This document shows, one piece after another, positions 9,987 through 17,825 of a stretch of DNA of 64,000 nucleotides. The notes under the pieces are model-generated. The model did not search any database, was not told where the DNA came from, and was given only the letters and a program-made list of their open reading frames with translations. Made by a program: the position numbers and the translations under genes. The stretch lies in contig NZ_JACHCZ010000010.1 of assembly GCF_014207255.1 (NCBI RefSeq), positions 1-64,000 on the forward strand, written 5' to 3'. The DNA is from Pseudomonas sp. JAI120. GTDB taxonomy: Bacteria; Pseudomonadota; Gammaproteobacteria; Pseudomonadales; Pseudomonadaceae. Each line of letters starts with the position of its first letter. Position 1 is the stretch's first letter.

Positions 9987-11245
9987 AAGCGGTGAACGTA
10001 CGACCTACCCTGCGTTCCGTCATCGGCCGAGGGCACCTGATCCTCGCGCTGATGGCGGTGACCCTGGCCAGTGTGTCCCTGACCCTGCTCGGCGTATTGG
10101 CGCTACGGGTCTATGCCGAACATAACCTGCACCTGATCGCCCGCTCCATCAACTACACCGTGGAGGCGGCGGTGGTGTTCAATGACAGCGCCGCAGCCAC
10201 CGAAGCTCTCAGCCTTATCGCTTCAACCGAGGAAGTCGCCGAGGCCGAAGTATTCGATGCCAGTGGCAAGCTGTTGTCGTATTGGACGCGCCCGGAAACC
10301 GGGATGCTGTCGCGGGTAGAACTGGAACTGGCGCACGCCTTGCTCGAACAGCCCATCATCCAGCCGATCCTCCATCAGGGGCGCACCATCGGCAGCATTC
10401 ACCTGACCGGCCACGGCGGCAGCCTGTTGCGCTTCCTGCTCAGCGGCCTGGCGGGGATCCTGATCTGCACCGCCCTCAGCGCCTGGGTTGCCCTGCACTT
10501 GGCGCGGCGTCTGTTGCGCGGCATTACGGAGCCGCTGCAAAGCCTCGCCGCCGTGGCCCACGCCGCCCGCAGCGAGCGCGACTTTGACCGCCGCGTGCCG
10601 CCGGCCCGCATCGCCGAACTCGACAGCCTGGGCAGCGACTTCAATGCCTTGCTCGGCGAGATGCAAGCCTGGCAAAACCACCTGCAAAGCGAAAACGAAA
10701 CCCTCGCCCACAAGGCCAACCACGACAGCCTTACCGGTCTGCCCAACCGCGCATACTTCGAAGGCCGCCTGATTCGCGCGCTGCGCAGCGCCGCCAAAGC
10801 CAAGGAACAGGTGGCCGTGCTGTACCTCGACAGCGACCGTTTCAAAGAGATCAATGACAGCTTCGGTCATGCCGCAGGTGATGCCGTGCTGGTGGCCGTC
10901 GCCGAGCGCGTGCGTGCGCAATTGCGTGAAGATGACCTGGTGGCGCGCCTGGGCGGTGACGAGTTCGCCATCCTGCTGGCGCCGCTGCACAAGGTGGAAG
11001 ACGCCCAGCGCATCGCCGACAAAATCATCGCCAGCATGGACATGCCGATTGCGGTGCCTGGCGACACCCAGGTGTTGACCTCCCTCAGTATTGGTATCGC
11101 CCTCTACCCCGAGCATGGCGTCACACCTGGCACCTTGCTCAATGCCGCCGATGCGGCGATGTACCAGGCCAAACGTTTGTCGTCGGGCGGCCAGCAAACG
11201 GCGGAGTCGGAGAGCCCCGTCGTCAACGTTCAACACAGGAGCTGA
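9983..11245 (+). CDS. yfiN: Membrane diguanylate cyclase YfiN (TpbB)
   Basis: This inner-membrane enzyme makes c-di-GMP, which promotes biofilm formation. The 420-residue protein has a transmembrane segment near residues 15-40, a periplasmic PAS-like part, a second membrane segment near 150-175, a HAMP region and a GGDEF domain. The catalytic motif GGDEF is intact near residue 323, and an inhibitory-site RxxD (REDD) lies five residues before it, so product inhibition is expected. It overlaps yfiR by 4 bases, and yfiB follows after 4 bases. Confidence 0.93.
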   Translation: MKAVNVRPTLRSVIGRGHLILALMAVTLASVSLTLLGVLALRVYAEHNLHLIARSINYTVEAAVVFNDSAAATEALSLIASTEEVAEAEVFDASGKLLSYWTRPETGMLSRVELELAHALLEQPIIQPILHQGRTIGSIHLTGHGGSLLRFLLSGLAGILICTALSAWVALHLARRLLRGITEPLQSLAAVAHAARSERDFDRRVPPARIAELDSLGSDFNALLGEMQAWQNHLQSENETLAHKANHDSLTGLPNRAYFEGRLIRALRSAAKAKEQVAVLYLDSDRFKEINDSFGHAAGDAVLVAVAERVRAQLREDDLVARLGGDEFAILLAPLHKVEDAQRIADKIIASMDMPIAVPGDTQVLTSLSIGIALYPEHGVTPGTLLNAADAAMYQAKRLSSGGQQTAESESPVVNVQHRS

Positions 11246-11249
11246 TCCC

Positions 11250-11741
11250 TTGTTCTCTACCGCGCGTTTTATCTTTATCACCCTGCTGGTGGCGTTGCTC
11301 GCCCTTGGCGGCTGCCAGACGGTACCCTCCAAAGGCCTGACCCCGGCGCAAGTCGCCGTCCTCAAGCAACAGGGCTTCGAGCTTACCGATGACGGCTGGG
11401 CGTTCGGCCTGTCCGGTAAAGTGCTGTTTGGCAGTGACGTCGAAACCCTTAACCAACCCAGCACCGACATCGTCCAACGCATCGGCAAGGCCCTGCTGGA
11501 CGTAGGCATCGAGCGTGTACGCATCGACGGCCACACCGACGCCTCGGGCACAGAGACCTACAACCAGCAACTGTCCCTGCGCCGCGCCCAAAGCGTGGCG
11601 ACGGTGCTGCAAGGCGTGGGCATGAAAGAAGACAACATCCAGCTGCGTGGGCTGGGCAGCAGTAAACCCGTGGCCACCAACGACACAGCGGAAGGGCGTA
11701 CCGAGAATCGACGGGTGGCGATTGTGGTGATTGCGGACTGA
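11250..11741 (+). CDS. yfiB: OmpA-like lipoprotein YfiB
   Basis: YfiB is an outer-membrane lipoprotein that binds peptidoglycan and relieves YfiR inhibition of YfiN. The start is most likely TTG at 11250: it has AGGAG at 11236-11240, and translation from it gives a clear lipoprotein signal ending in the lipobox LALGGC. Farther upstream starts would overlap yfiN heavily and spoil the signal peptide. The C-terminal OmpA domain shows RIDGHTDASGTETYNQQLS and NRRVAIVV. The product is 163 residues. Confidence 0.88.
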   Translation: MFSTARFIFITLLVALLALGGCQTVPSKGLTPAQVAVLKQQGFELTDDGWAFGLSGKVLFGSDVETLNQPSTDIVQRIGKALLDVGIERVRIDGHTDASGTETYNQQLSLRRAQSVATVLQGVGMKEDNIQLRGLGSSKPVATNDTAEGRTENRRVAIVVIAD

Positions 11742-11777
11742 GCCGGCAGTCCGATTTCAATCTGAAATCCAATCAAA

Positions 11778-11807
11778 ATGTGGGAGGGGGCTTGCCCCCT
11801 CCCACAT
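11778..11807. repeat. Single REP palindrome after yfiB
   Basis: A perfect 13-base inverted repeat, ATGTGGGAGGGGG with a CTTG loop, occupies this interval. It is the same REP unit found in the paired REPINs at 15958, 17730 and 28935. Its place 36 bases after the yfiB stop suggests it may help stop or stabilise the transcript. Confidence 0.85.
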
Positions 11808-11822
11808 TTGAACGATGTTCGC

Positions 11823-11879
11823 TTAACTGCCCGGCGTCATCGCCTGCGTCAAGTCACCCACCACGGCCTTGCCCATCTC
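11823..11879 (-). pseudogene. Possible 3' remnant of a lost gene
   Basis: On the minus strand a short open stretch reads MGKAVVGDLTQAMTPGS and then a stop, preceded after one more codon (Glu) by an in-frame stop. It reads like the C terminus of a protein, but no body of a gene is left. This is a weak call; it could be chance. Confidence 0.2.
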
Positions 11880-11905
11880 TCAGAGACACCGCGCAGCCCA
11901 GCCCT

Positions 11906-12853
11906 TTAATCCGCAAACCGAATCTCCCTTGTCTCCCCCATCAACAACCCCTGGTTCTGCTCCGTCACCTCGCGGATGTAATCCCACAGCAACGTAATCC
12001 GCTTCAACTTCCTCAGATCCTCACGGCAATACATCCAAAACTGACGAGTGATTGAAATCTGCTCCCCCAGCACCGGCAGCAACCGTGGATCCTGCGCCGC
12101 CAGAAAGCACGGCAAGATCGCCATCGACCGCCCTTGCTGCGCCGCCACGTATTGCGCAATCACGCTGGTACTGCGCAGGCTGGCGCTGGCGCCGGGCACG
12201 ACGTTGGCCAGGTACAGCAGCTCCGAACTGAAGGCCAAATCATCCACATAGCTGATAAACGGATGCTCGGCCAAATCGGCCGGGCGCTGGATGGGCGGGT
12301 GTTGGTCGAGGTATTCCTGGGTCGCGTACAGCTGCAGTTTGTAGTCGCACAGTTTGCAGCACACGTAGGGCCCGTGTTCCGGGCGTTCCAGGGCGATGAC
12401 GATGTCGGCTTCGCGCTTGGACAGGCTGATGAAGTGGGGCAGCGGCAGGATGTCGACCGAGATGGCCGGGTAGGTGTCGACGAAGTGGCTCAACTGCGGG
12501 GTGACGAAGAAGCTGCCGAAGCCTTCGGTGCAGCCCATGCGCACATGGCCGGACAGCGCCACGCCGGAGCCGGACACCTGCTCGCAGGCCATGTGCAGGG
12601 TGCTTTCAATGGACTCGGCATACCCCAGCAAACGCTGGCCTTCGGGGGTGAGGACGAAGCCGTTGGTCCGGGACTTTTCGAACAGCAGGGTACCGAGCGA
12701 CACTTCCAATGAGCTGATGCGCCGCGACACGGTGGTGTAGTCCACCGCCAGGCGCTTGGCCGCGACGCTGGCCTTGCGGGTGCGGGCCACTTCCAGGAAA
12801 AACTTCAGGTCATCCCAGTTCAGGGAACCCAGCGATGTGATGTTTTTTTGCAT
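11906..12853 (-). CDS. LysR-family regulator divergent from mmsAB
   Basis: A 315-residue LysR-type regulator. The N-terminal winged helix is seen in WDDLKFFLEVARTRKASVAA and in YTTVSRRISSLEVSLG, followed by a substrate-binding domain. The start at 12853 (MQKNIT) is chosen because it places the HTH at the usual distance; 25 more in-frame codons upstream look non-coding. It is transcribed away from mmsA, 131 bases apart, so it probably controls mmsAB. In P. aeruginosa the known mms regulator is an AraC-type protein, so this assignment is an inference from position. Confidence 0.85.
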   Translation of the reverse strand: MQKNITSLGSLNWDDLKFFLEVARTRKASVAAKRLAVDYTTVSRRISSLEVSLGTLLFEKSRTNGFVLTPEGQRLLGYAESIESTLHMACEQVSGSGVALSGHVRMGCTEGFGSFFVTPQLSHFVDTYPAISVDILPLPHFISLSKREADIVIALERPEHGPYVCCKLCDYKLQLYATQEYLDQHPPIQRPADLAEHPFISYVDDLAFSSELLYLANVVPGASASLRSTSVIAQYVAAQQGRSMAILPCFLAAQDPRLLPVLGEQISITRQFWMYCREDLRKLKRITLLWDYIREVTEQNQGLLMGETREIRFAD

Positions 12854-12920
12854 ATTGGACCGGCTTTTATGTGCGTTCTTATTAGAGATTTGCACATCTA
12901 TACTCCAAAAACAGTCCGAA

Positions 12921-12952
12921 CGCCTCATTTCTCAAGGCGGTTTACGCGCCTT
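12921..12952. promoter_or_regulatory. Overlapping small inverted repeats upstream of mmsA
   Basis: CGCCT (12921-12925) can pair with AGGCG (12935-12939). Alternatively AAGGCG (12934-12939) can pair with CGCCTT (12947-12952). The two pairings exclude each other. They lie 33-64 bases before the mmsA start, in the gap shared with the LysR gene, and may be operator sites or leader structure. Confidence 0.35.
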
Positions 12953-12984
12953 GTCTCTGCATAAATATAAGAGTTGGAGACCAC

Positions 12985-14502
12985 ATGAACGCATCTGCCG
13001 ATATTTCCGTGCAACAGGTCAAGTTGCTGATCAATGGTGAGTGGGTCGAGTCCAAGACCACCCATTGGCAAGACATCGTCAACCCGGCCACCCAGCAAGT
13101 GCTGGCCAAAGTCCCGTTCGCCACGGCCGATGAAGTCAATGCTGCCATCGACGCCGCCCATCAAGCCTTCCAGACCTGGAAGCTGACGCCCATCGGCGCG
13201 CGCATGCGCATCATGCTCAAGCTGCAAGCCTTGATCCGTGAGCACTCCAAGCGCATCGCCGTGGTCCTCAGCGCCGAGCAGGGCAAGACCATTGCCGATG
13301 CCGAGGGCGATATTTTCCGTGGCCTGGAAGTGGTGGAGCACGCCTGTTCCATCGGCACCCTGCAAATGGGCGAGTTCGCCGAGAACGTCGCCGGTGGTGT
13401 TGATACCTACACCCTGCGCCAACCCATCGGCGTGTGTGCCGGCATTACCCCGTTCAACTTCCCGGCGATGATTCCGCTGTGGATGTTCCCGATGGCCATC
13501 GCCTGCGGTAACACCTTCGTCCTCAAGCCGTCCGAACAAGACCCGCTGTCGACCCTGCTGCTGGTGGAGCTGGCGCTGGAAGCGGGCGTACCGGCGGGTG
13601 TGCTCAACGTGGTGCACGGCGGCAAGGATGTGGTGGATGCGCTGTGCACCCATAAAGACATCAAGGCCGTGTCCTTCGTCGGCTCGACCGCTGTCGGTAC
13701 TCACGTCTACGACTTGGCGGGCAAGCACGGCAAGCGCGTGCAGTCGATGATGGGCGCCAAGAACCACGCCGTGGTGCTGCCGGATGCGAACCGCGAACAC
13801 ACCCTCAATGCCCTGGTCGGTGCCGGTTTCGGCGCGGCGGGCCAGCGTTGCATGGCCACCTCGGTGGTGGTGCTGGTGGGCGCAGCCAAGCAATGGCTGC
13901 CGGATCTGAAAGCGCTGGCGCAAAAGCTCAAGGTCAACGCCGGCAGCGAAGCGGGCACGGATGTCGGCCCGGTGATCTCCAAGCGCGCCAAGGCCCGCAT
14001 CCTGGAGCTGATCGAAAGCGGCGTGAAAGAAGGCGCCAAGCTTGAGCTGGATGGCCGCGACATCCAGGTGCCGGGCTTCGAGCAAGGCAACTTCGTCGGC
14101 CCGACCCTGTTCTCGGGTGTGACAACCGATATGCAGATCTACACCCAGGAAATCTTCGGCCCGGTGCTGGTGGTGCTGGAAGTCGACACCCTCGACCAGG
14201 CCATTGCGCTGGTCAACGCCAACCCCTTCGGCAACGGCACCGGCCTGTTCACCCAGAGCGGGGCGGCGGCGCGTAAATTCCAGAGCGAAATCGATGTGGG
14301 CCAGGTCGGCATCAACATCCCGATCCCGGTGCCGGTGCCGTTCTTCAGCTTCACCGGTTCCCGTGGCTCCAAGCTCGGCGACCTCGGCCCGTACGGCAAG
14401 CAAGTGGTGCAGTTCTACACCCAGACCAAAACCGTCACCAGCCGCTGGTTCGACGACGACACGGTCAACGATGGCGTCAACACCACCATCAACCTGCGCT
14501 GA
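12985..14502 (+). CDS. mmsA: Methylmalonate-semialdehyde dehydrogenase (CoA acylating)
   Basis: It oxidises methylmalonate semialdehyde with NAD+ and CoA to propionyl-CoA in valine degradation, and also acts on malonate semialdehyde. The 505-residue ALDH-fold protein has the typical GITPFNFPAMIPLWMFP segment, the NAD-binding FVGSTAVGTHVY and the catalytic cysteine in GAAGQRCMATS near residue 287. The C terminus continues into the family pattern GSRGSKLGDLGPYGK. A GGAG ribosome site lies about 8 bases before the ATG. mmsB follows after 14 bases, forming an operon. Confidence 0.95.
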   Translation: MNASADISVQQVKLLINGEWVESKTTHWQDIVNPATQQVLAKVPFATADEVNAAIDAAHQAFQTWKLTPIGARMRIMLKLQALIREHSKRIAVVLSAEQGKTIADAEGDIFRGLEVVEHACSIGTLQMGEFAENVAGGVDTYTLRQPIGVCAGITPFNFPAMIPLWMFPMAIACGNTFVLKPSEQDPLSTLLLVELALEAGVPAGVLNVVHGGKDVVDALCTHKDIKAVSFVGSTAVGTHVYDLAGKHGKRVQSMMGAKNHAVVLPDANREHTLNALVGAGFGAAGQRCMATSVVVLVGAAKQWLPDLKALAQKLKVNAGSEAGTDVGPVISKRAKARILELIESGVKEGAKLELDGRDIQVPGFEQGNFVGPTLFSGVTTDMQIYTQEIFGPVLVVLEVDTLDQAIALVNANPFGNGTGLFTQSGAAARKFQSEIDVGQVGINIPIPVPVPFFSFTGSRGSKLGDLGPYGKQVVQFYTQTKTVTSRWFDDDTVNDGVNTTINLR

Positions 14503-14516
14503 TTCGGGAGACGACC

Positions 14517-15404
14517 ATGAAGATTGCATTTATCGGCTTGGGCAACATGGGCGCGCCCATGGCCCGCAACCTGATCAAGGCCGGCCATGCGCTGAACCTG
14601 TTCGACCTGAACCAGACGGTGCTCAAGGAACTCGCCGAGCTGGGCGGCCGCATCAGCAGCTCGCCGCGTGACGCTGCCCAAGGCGCCGAGCTGGTGATTA
14701 CCATGCTGCCGGCCGCCGCCCATGTGCGCAGTGTCTGGCTGAATGAAGACGGTGTATTGGCCGGGATCGGCAACGGCGTGCCCGCAGTGGACTGCAGCAC
14801 CATCGACCCGCAGACCGCGCGCGATGTCGCCGCTGCTGCCGCCAAGCAAGGCGTGGTGATGGCCGATGCACCGGTCTCCGGCGGCACGGGCGGCGCCCAG
14901 GCGGGCACCCTGACCTTCATGGTCGGCGCCACCCCGGAACTGTTCGCCACCCTGCAACCGGTGCTGGCGCAGATGGGCCGCAACATCGTGCATTGCGGCG
15001 ATGTGGGCACCGGGCAAATCGCCAAGATCTGCAACAACCTGCTGTTGGGCATCAGCATGGTCGGCGTCAGCGAAGCCATGGCCTTGGGGGACGCGCTGGG
15101 CATCGACACCCAGGTGCTGGCCGGCATTATCAACAGCTCCACCGGGCGCTGCTGGAGTTCCGACACCTACAACCCCTGGCCGGGCGTGATCGAAACTGCG
15201 CCGTCGTCCCGTGGTTATACCGGTGGGTTCGGCGCCGATTTGATGCTCAAGGACCTGGGCCTGGCCACCGAGGCCGCTCGCCAGGCCAAGCAACCGGTGA
15301 TCCTCGGTGCCGTGGCCCAGCAGTTATACCAATCGATGAGTCAGCGTGGGGAAGGGGGCAAGGACTTCTCGGCGATTATCAACAGCTATCGCAAACCCAA
15401 ATAA
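14517..15404 (+). CDS. mmsB: 3-hydroxyisobutyrate dehydrogenase
   Basis: It oxidises 3-hydroxyisobutyrate to methylmalonate semialdehyde, the substrate of MmsA. The 295-residue protein starts with the NAD-binding motif GLGNMGAPMARNL. It has the substrate-binding block DAPVSGGTGGAQAGTLTFMV and the catalytic lysine in GQIAKICNNLLLG near residue 169. A GGGAG ribosome site precedes the ATG. The operon order mmsA-mmsB matches the known Pseudomonas locus. Confidence 0.94.
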   Translation: MKIAFIGLGNMGAPMARNLIKAGHALNLFDLNQTVLKELAELGGRISSSPRDAAQGAELVITMLPAAAHVRSVWLNEDGVLAGIGNGVPAVDCSTIDPQTARDVAAAAAKQGVVMADAPVSGGTGGAQAGTLTFMVGATPELFATLQPVLAQMGRNIVHCGDVGTGQIAKICNNLLLGISMVGVSEAMALGDALGIDTQVLAGIINSSTGRCWSSDTYNPWPGVIETAPSSRGYTGGFGADLMLKDLGLATEAARQAKQPVILGAVAQQLYQSMSQRGEGGKDFSAIINSYRKPK

Positions 15405-15423
15405 CCTTGTAATGGAGGCTTAC

Positions 15424-15454
15424 TGTGGCGATCGGGCTGGCCCCGCTCGCCACA
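15424..15454. repeat. Degenerate REP palindrome after mmsB
   Basis: TGTGGCGATCGGGC and CCCGCTCGCCACA form an imperfect inverted repeat of the TGTGGCGAGC type, 20 bases after the mmsB stop. A shorter relative lies at 20331-20352. Confidence 0.55.
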
Positions 15455-15485
15455 ACAACGTCAAATTGCCCGCTTTGGAAGCGAC

Positions 15486-15830
15486 TCAAGCAAACACAAA
15501 ATACTTACGCACCGTCTCAACCACTTCCCATGTCCCCTTCATCCCCGGTTCCACCACGAAAATATCCCCAGCGCGCAGATGGATCGGCTCCATCCCCTCA
15601 GGGGTGATCACGCAGTAGCCTTCCTGGAAGTGGCAGTATTCCCACTTCACGTATTCCACGTACCACTTGCCCGGGGTGCAGATCCAGGTGCCCATGATCT
15701 TGCTGCCGTCTTCGCTGGTGTAGGCGTTGAGGTTGACGGTGTGCGGGTCGCCTTCGAGCTTTTCCCATTTGCAGGCATCCAGGACCGGCAGGGGATGGGT
15801 GTCGCGCAATACGGTGATGGGCTTGGACAT
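15486..15830 (-). CDS. Small cupin-domain protein
   Basis: A 114-residue protein that is essentially one cupin barrel, of the DUF861/cupin_3 kind: KWYVEYVKWEYCHFQEGYC and the later GDIFVVEPGMKGTWEV are typical strands. No histidine triad is fully conserved, so metal binding and activity cannot be predicted. The start at 15830 has a CGGAG ribosome site. It is convergent with mmsB and divergent from kynB, with no obvious partner, and its substrate is unknown. Confidence 0.75.
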   Translation of the reverse strand: MSKPITVLRDTHPLPVLDACKWEKLEGDPHTVNLNAYTSEDGSKIMGTWICTPGKWYVEYVKWEYCHFQEGYCVITPEGMEPIHLRAGDIFVVEPGMKGTWEVVETVRKYFVFA

Positions 15831-15957
15831 GATGACTCCGAGGCAGGGAATGGAAAGATGCACCCTAAGGCCTTGGGCGTTGCGCCAGTGGTCTGAACTC
15901 GACATCGGGATGCCCAGAAGCGCAGGTGAATGCGACTCCTCTGGCCGTGTGCAGTCA

Positions 15958-16048
15958 ATGTGGGAGGGGGCTTGCCCCCGATGGCGGAGGGTCAGTGGAC
16001 ACATAAGTGACTGACACACAGCTATCGGGGGCAAGCCCCCTCCCACAT
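15958..16048. repeat. REPIN (paired REP) upstream of kynB
   Basis: Two TGTGGGAGGGGGCTTGCCCCC-type palindromes in inverted orientation enclose a spacer containing GGTCAGTGGACACATAAGTG, 91 bases in all. The copy at 17730-17820 on the other side of kynBA is nearly identical, including the spacer. Such elements are mobilised by RAYT transposases, none of which is in the window. Confidence 0.92.
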
Positions 16049-16153
16049 TAATCCTTGGTGGCAGCTCCACTGTGGCCAGGCAATACTTCTGAGCGTAAAT
16101 AGGCCATTTCCTCGCAGTAAGTGCGAAAGATTTCCCGCTTTACGCAGGAATTC

Positions 16154-16167
16154 GCAAGAAAATTCAC
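16154..16167 (+). promoter_or_regulatory. Candidate KynR box upstream of kynB
   Basis: GCAAGAAAATTCAC lies 48 bases before the kynB start. It matches 12 of 14 bases of GCACGAAAATTCTC at 27599-27612 upstream of kynU. Both genes belong to the kynurenine pathway, and KynR is an Lrp-type regulator of that pathway, so a shared operator is plausible. Confidence 0.4.
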
Positions 16168-16214
16168 GTCTGGCCCTCGTATCATTCACCCCAGTAACCG
16201 CCGAGAGCCTTTAA

Positions 16215-16865
16215 ATGAACCCAATAAAAACGTGGTGGGACATCAGCCCGCCCTTGAGCACGGCGACCCCGACCTGGCCGGGCGATACGCCGTTCCAGGA
16301 AGAGCGTGTGTGGCAGTTCGGCCCGGAGTGCCCGGTGAATGTCGGGCGCATTACCTTGTCGCCGCACACCGGCGCCCATGTGGATGCGCCGCTGCATTAC
16401 AGCGCGGACGGTGCACCGATTGGCGAGGTGTCGCTGGACGTGTACATGGGCCCGTGCCGGGTGCTGCATTGCCTGGACAGCGGCGCGCTGGTACAGCCGC
16501 ATCAGTTGGAAGGGCGTGTGGATAACTTGCCCGAGCGCGTGCTGTTGCGTACTTATCCACAAGCACCGCTGACCGAATGGGATTCGAACTTCACCGCCAT
16601 CGCCCCGCAGACCATTGAACGGCTGGCCAGCCTGGGGGTGCGCCTGATCGGTATCGACACGCCCTCCCTGGACCCGCAACAGTCCAAGACCATGGATGCC
16701 CACAACGCCGTGGCGCGGCATGGCATGGCGATCCTCGAAGGCATCGTGCTCGACGACGTACCGGAGGGCGACTACGAACTGATCGCCCTGCCGCTGCGTT
16801 TCGCCAACCTGGACGCCAGCCCGGTCCGTGCCATTCTCCGTCCGCTCAAGGAGCCCTCGCGATGA
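16215..16865 (+). CDS. kynB: Kynurenine formamidase KynB
   Basis: It hydrolyses N-formylkynurenine to kynurenine and formate, the second step of tryptophan degradation. The 216-residue cyclase/KynB-family protein has WWDISPPLSTATPTWPGDTP at the start and the metal-binding motif HTGAHVDAPLH, then IDTPSLDPQQS and the C-terminal LPLRFANLDASPVRAILRP. It overlaps kynA by 4 bases. The order kynB-kynA places the second step ahead of the first. Metal-binding histidine and aspartate residues are present. Confidence 0.95.
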   Translation: MNPIKTWWDISPPLSTATPTWPGDTPFQEERVWQFGPECPVNVGRITLSPHTGAHVDAPLHYSADGAPIGEVSLDVYMGPCRVLHCLDSGALVQPHQLEGRVDNLPERVLLRTYPQAPLTEWDSNFTAIAPQTIERLASLGVRLIGIDTPSLDPQQSKTMDAHNAVARHGMAILEGIVLDDVPEGDYELIALPLRFANLDASPVRAILRPLKEPSR

Positions 16866-17719
16866 GCCAATGTCCTTTCTCTGCCGACTACCAGCCACCG
16901 GAAGAATGGCATAACGCCGAACTGAATTTTTCCGAGTCCATGAGCTATGGCGACTACCTGGACTTGGGCAAAGTCCTCAGCGCCCAGCACCCGCTGTCGC
17001 CGGACCACAACGAAATTCTCTTCATCATCCAGCACCAGACCTCCGAGCTGTGGATGAAACTGATGCTCCACGAACTCAAGGCCGCCCGCGAACACGTGCG
17101 CCTGGGCGAATTGCCGCCGGCGTTCAAGATGCTGGCGCGGGTATCGCGGATCTTCGATCAACTGGTGCACGCTTGGGCCGTGCTGGCGACCATGACGCCG
17201 TCGGAATACAAGGCGATTCGCCCGTTCCTGGGACAGTCGTCCGGGTTCCAGTCGTTCCAGTACCGCGAGATCGAATTTATCCTCGGCAACAAGAGCGCGG
17301 CGCTGCTGCGGCCCCATGCCCATCGGCCTGAATTGTTGCAGGCGTTGCAGGTAGCGATTGCCACGCCGTCGCTGTATGACGAAGCGGTGAACCTGATGGC
17401 CAAGGCGGGCCTGGCGATTGACCCCAAGCGCGCCGAGCGCGACCCGACGGCGGCGACCGTTCACGATGAGTCGGTGGAGGCGGCGTGGCGCGAGGTGTAT
17501 CGCGACCCGAGCCGGTATTGGGACTTGTACCAGTTGGCCGAGAAGTTTATCGACCTGGAAGATTCGTTCCGCCAATGGCGCTTCCGGCATGTGACCACGG
17601 TGGAGCGGATTATCGGCTTCCAACCCGGCACCGGCGGCACCGAGGGCGTGGGTTACCTGCGCAAGATGCTCGACACCGTGCTGTTCCCCGAGCTGTGGCG
17701 AGTGCGCTCCACGCTGTAA
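16862..17719 (+). CDS. kynA: Tryptophan 2,3-dioxygenase
   Basis: This heme enzyme opens the indole ring of L-tryptophan to N-formylkynurenine. The 285-residue product matches the bacterial TDO length and carries FIIQHQTSELWMKLMLHEL, the GQSSGFQSFQYREIEFILGN block, and the C-terminal GFQPGTGGTEGVGYLRK that binds substrate carboxylate. The proximal heme histidine is expected in RFRHVTTVERI. It overlaps kynB by 4 bases. A REPIN begins 11 bases after its stop and could act in termination. Confidence 0.96.
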   Translation: MSQCPFSADYQPPEEWHNAELNFSESMSYGDYLDLGKVLSAQHPLSPDHNEILFIIQHQTSELWMKLMLHELKAAREHVRLGELPPAFKMLARVSRIFDQLVHAWAVLATMTPSEYKAIRPFLGQSSGFQSFQYREIEFILGNKSAALLRPHAHRPELLQALQVAIATPSLYDEAVNLMAKAGLAIDPKRAERDPTAATVHDESVEAAWREVYRDPSRYWDLYQLAEKFIDLEDSFRQWRFRHVTTVERIIGFQPGTGGTEGVGYLRKMLDTVLFPELWRVRSTL

Positions 17720-17729
17720 ACGCAATCAA

Positions 17730-17820
17730 ATGTGGGAGGGGCTTGCCCCCCGATGGCGGAGGGTCAGTGGACACATAAGTGACTGACACACTGCTATCGG
17801 GGGCAAGCCCCCTCCCACAT
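17730..17820. repeat. REPIN after kynA
   Basis: A 91-base paired REP, nearly identical to 15958-16048 and in the same orientation. It lies between the kynA stop and the convergent permease stop, where its hairpins could separate the two transcripts. Confidence 0.92.
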
Positions 17821-17825
17821 GGATA

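Noticed and set aside
16553..16561. TTATCCACA sequences resembling DnaA boxes, here and near 22427, 37582, 39199 and 50661
   Set aside because: They are scattered, several lie inside genes, there is no cluster or AT-rich unwinding region, and no replication genes are nearby.
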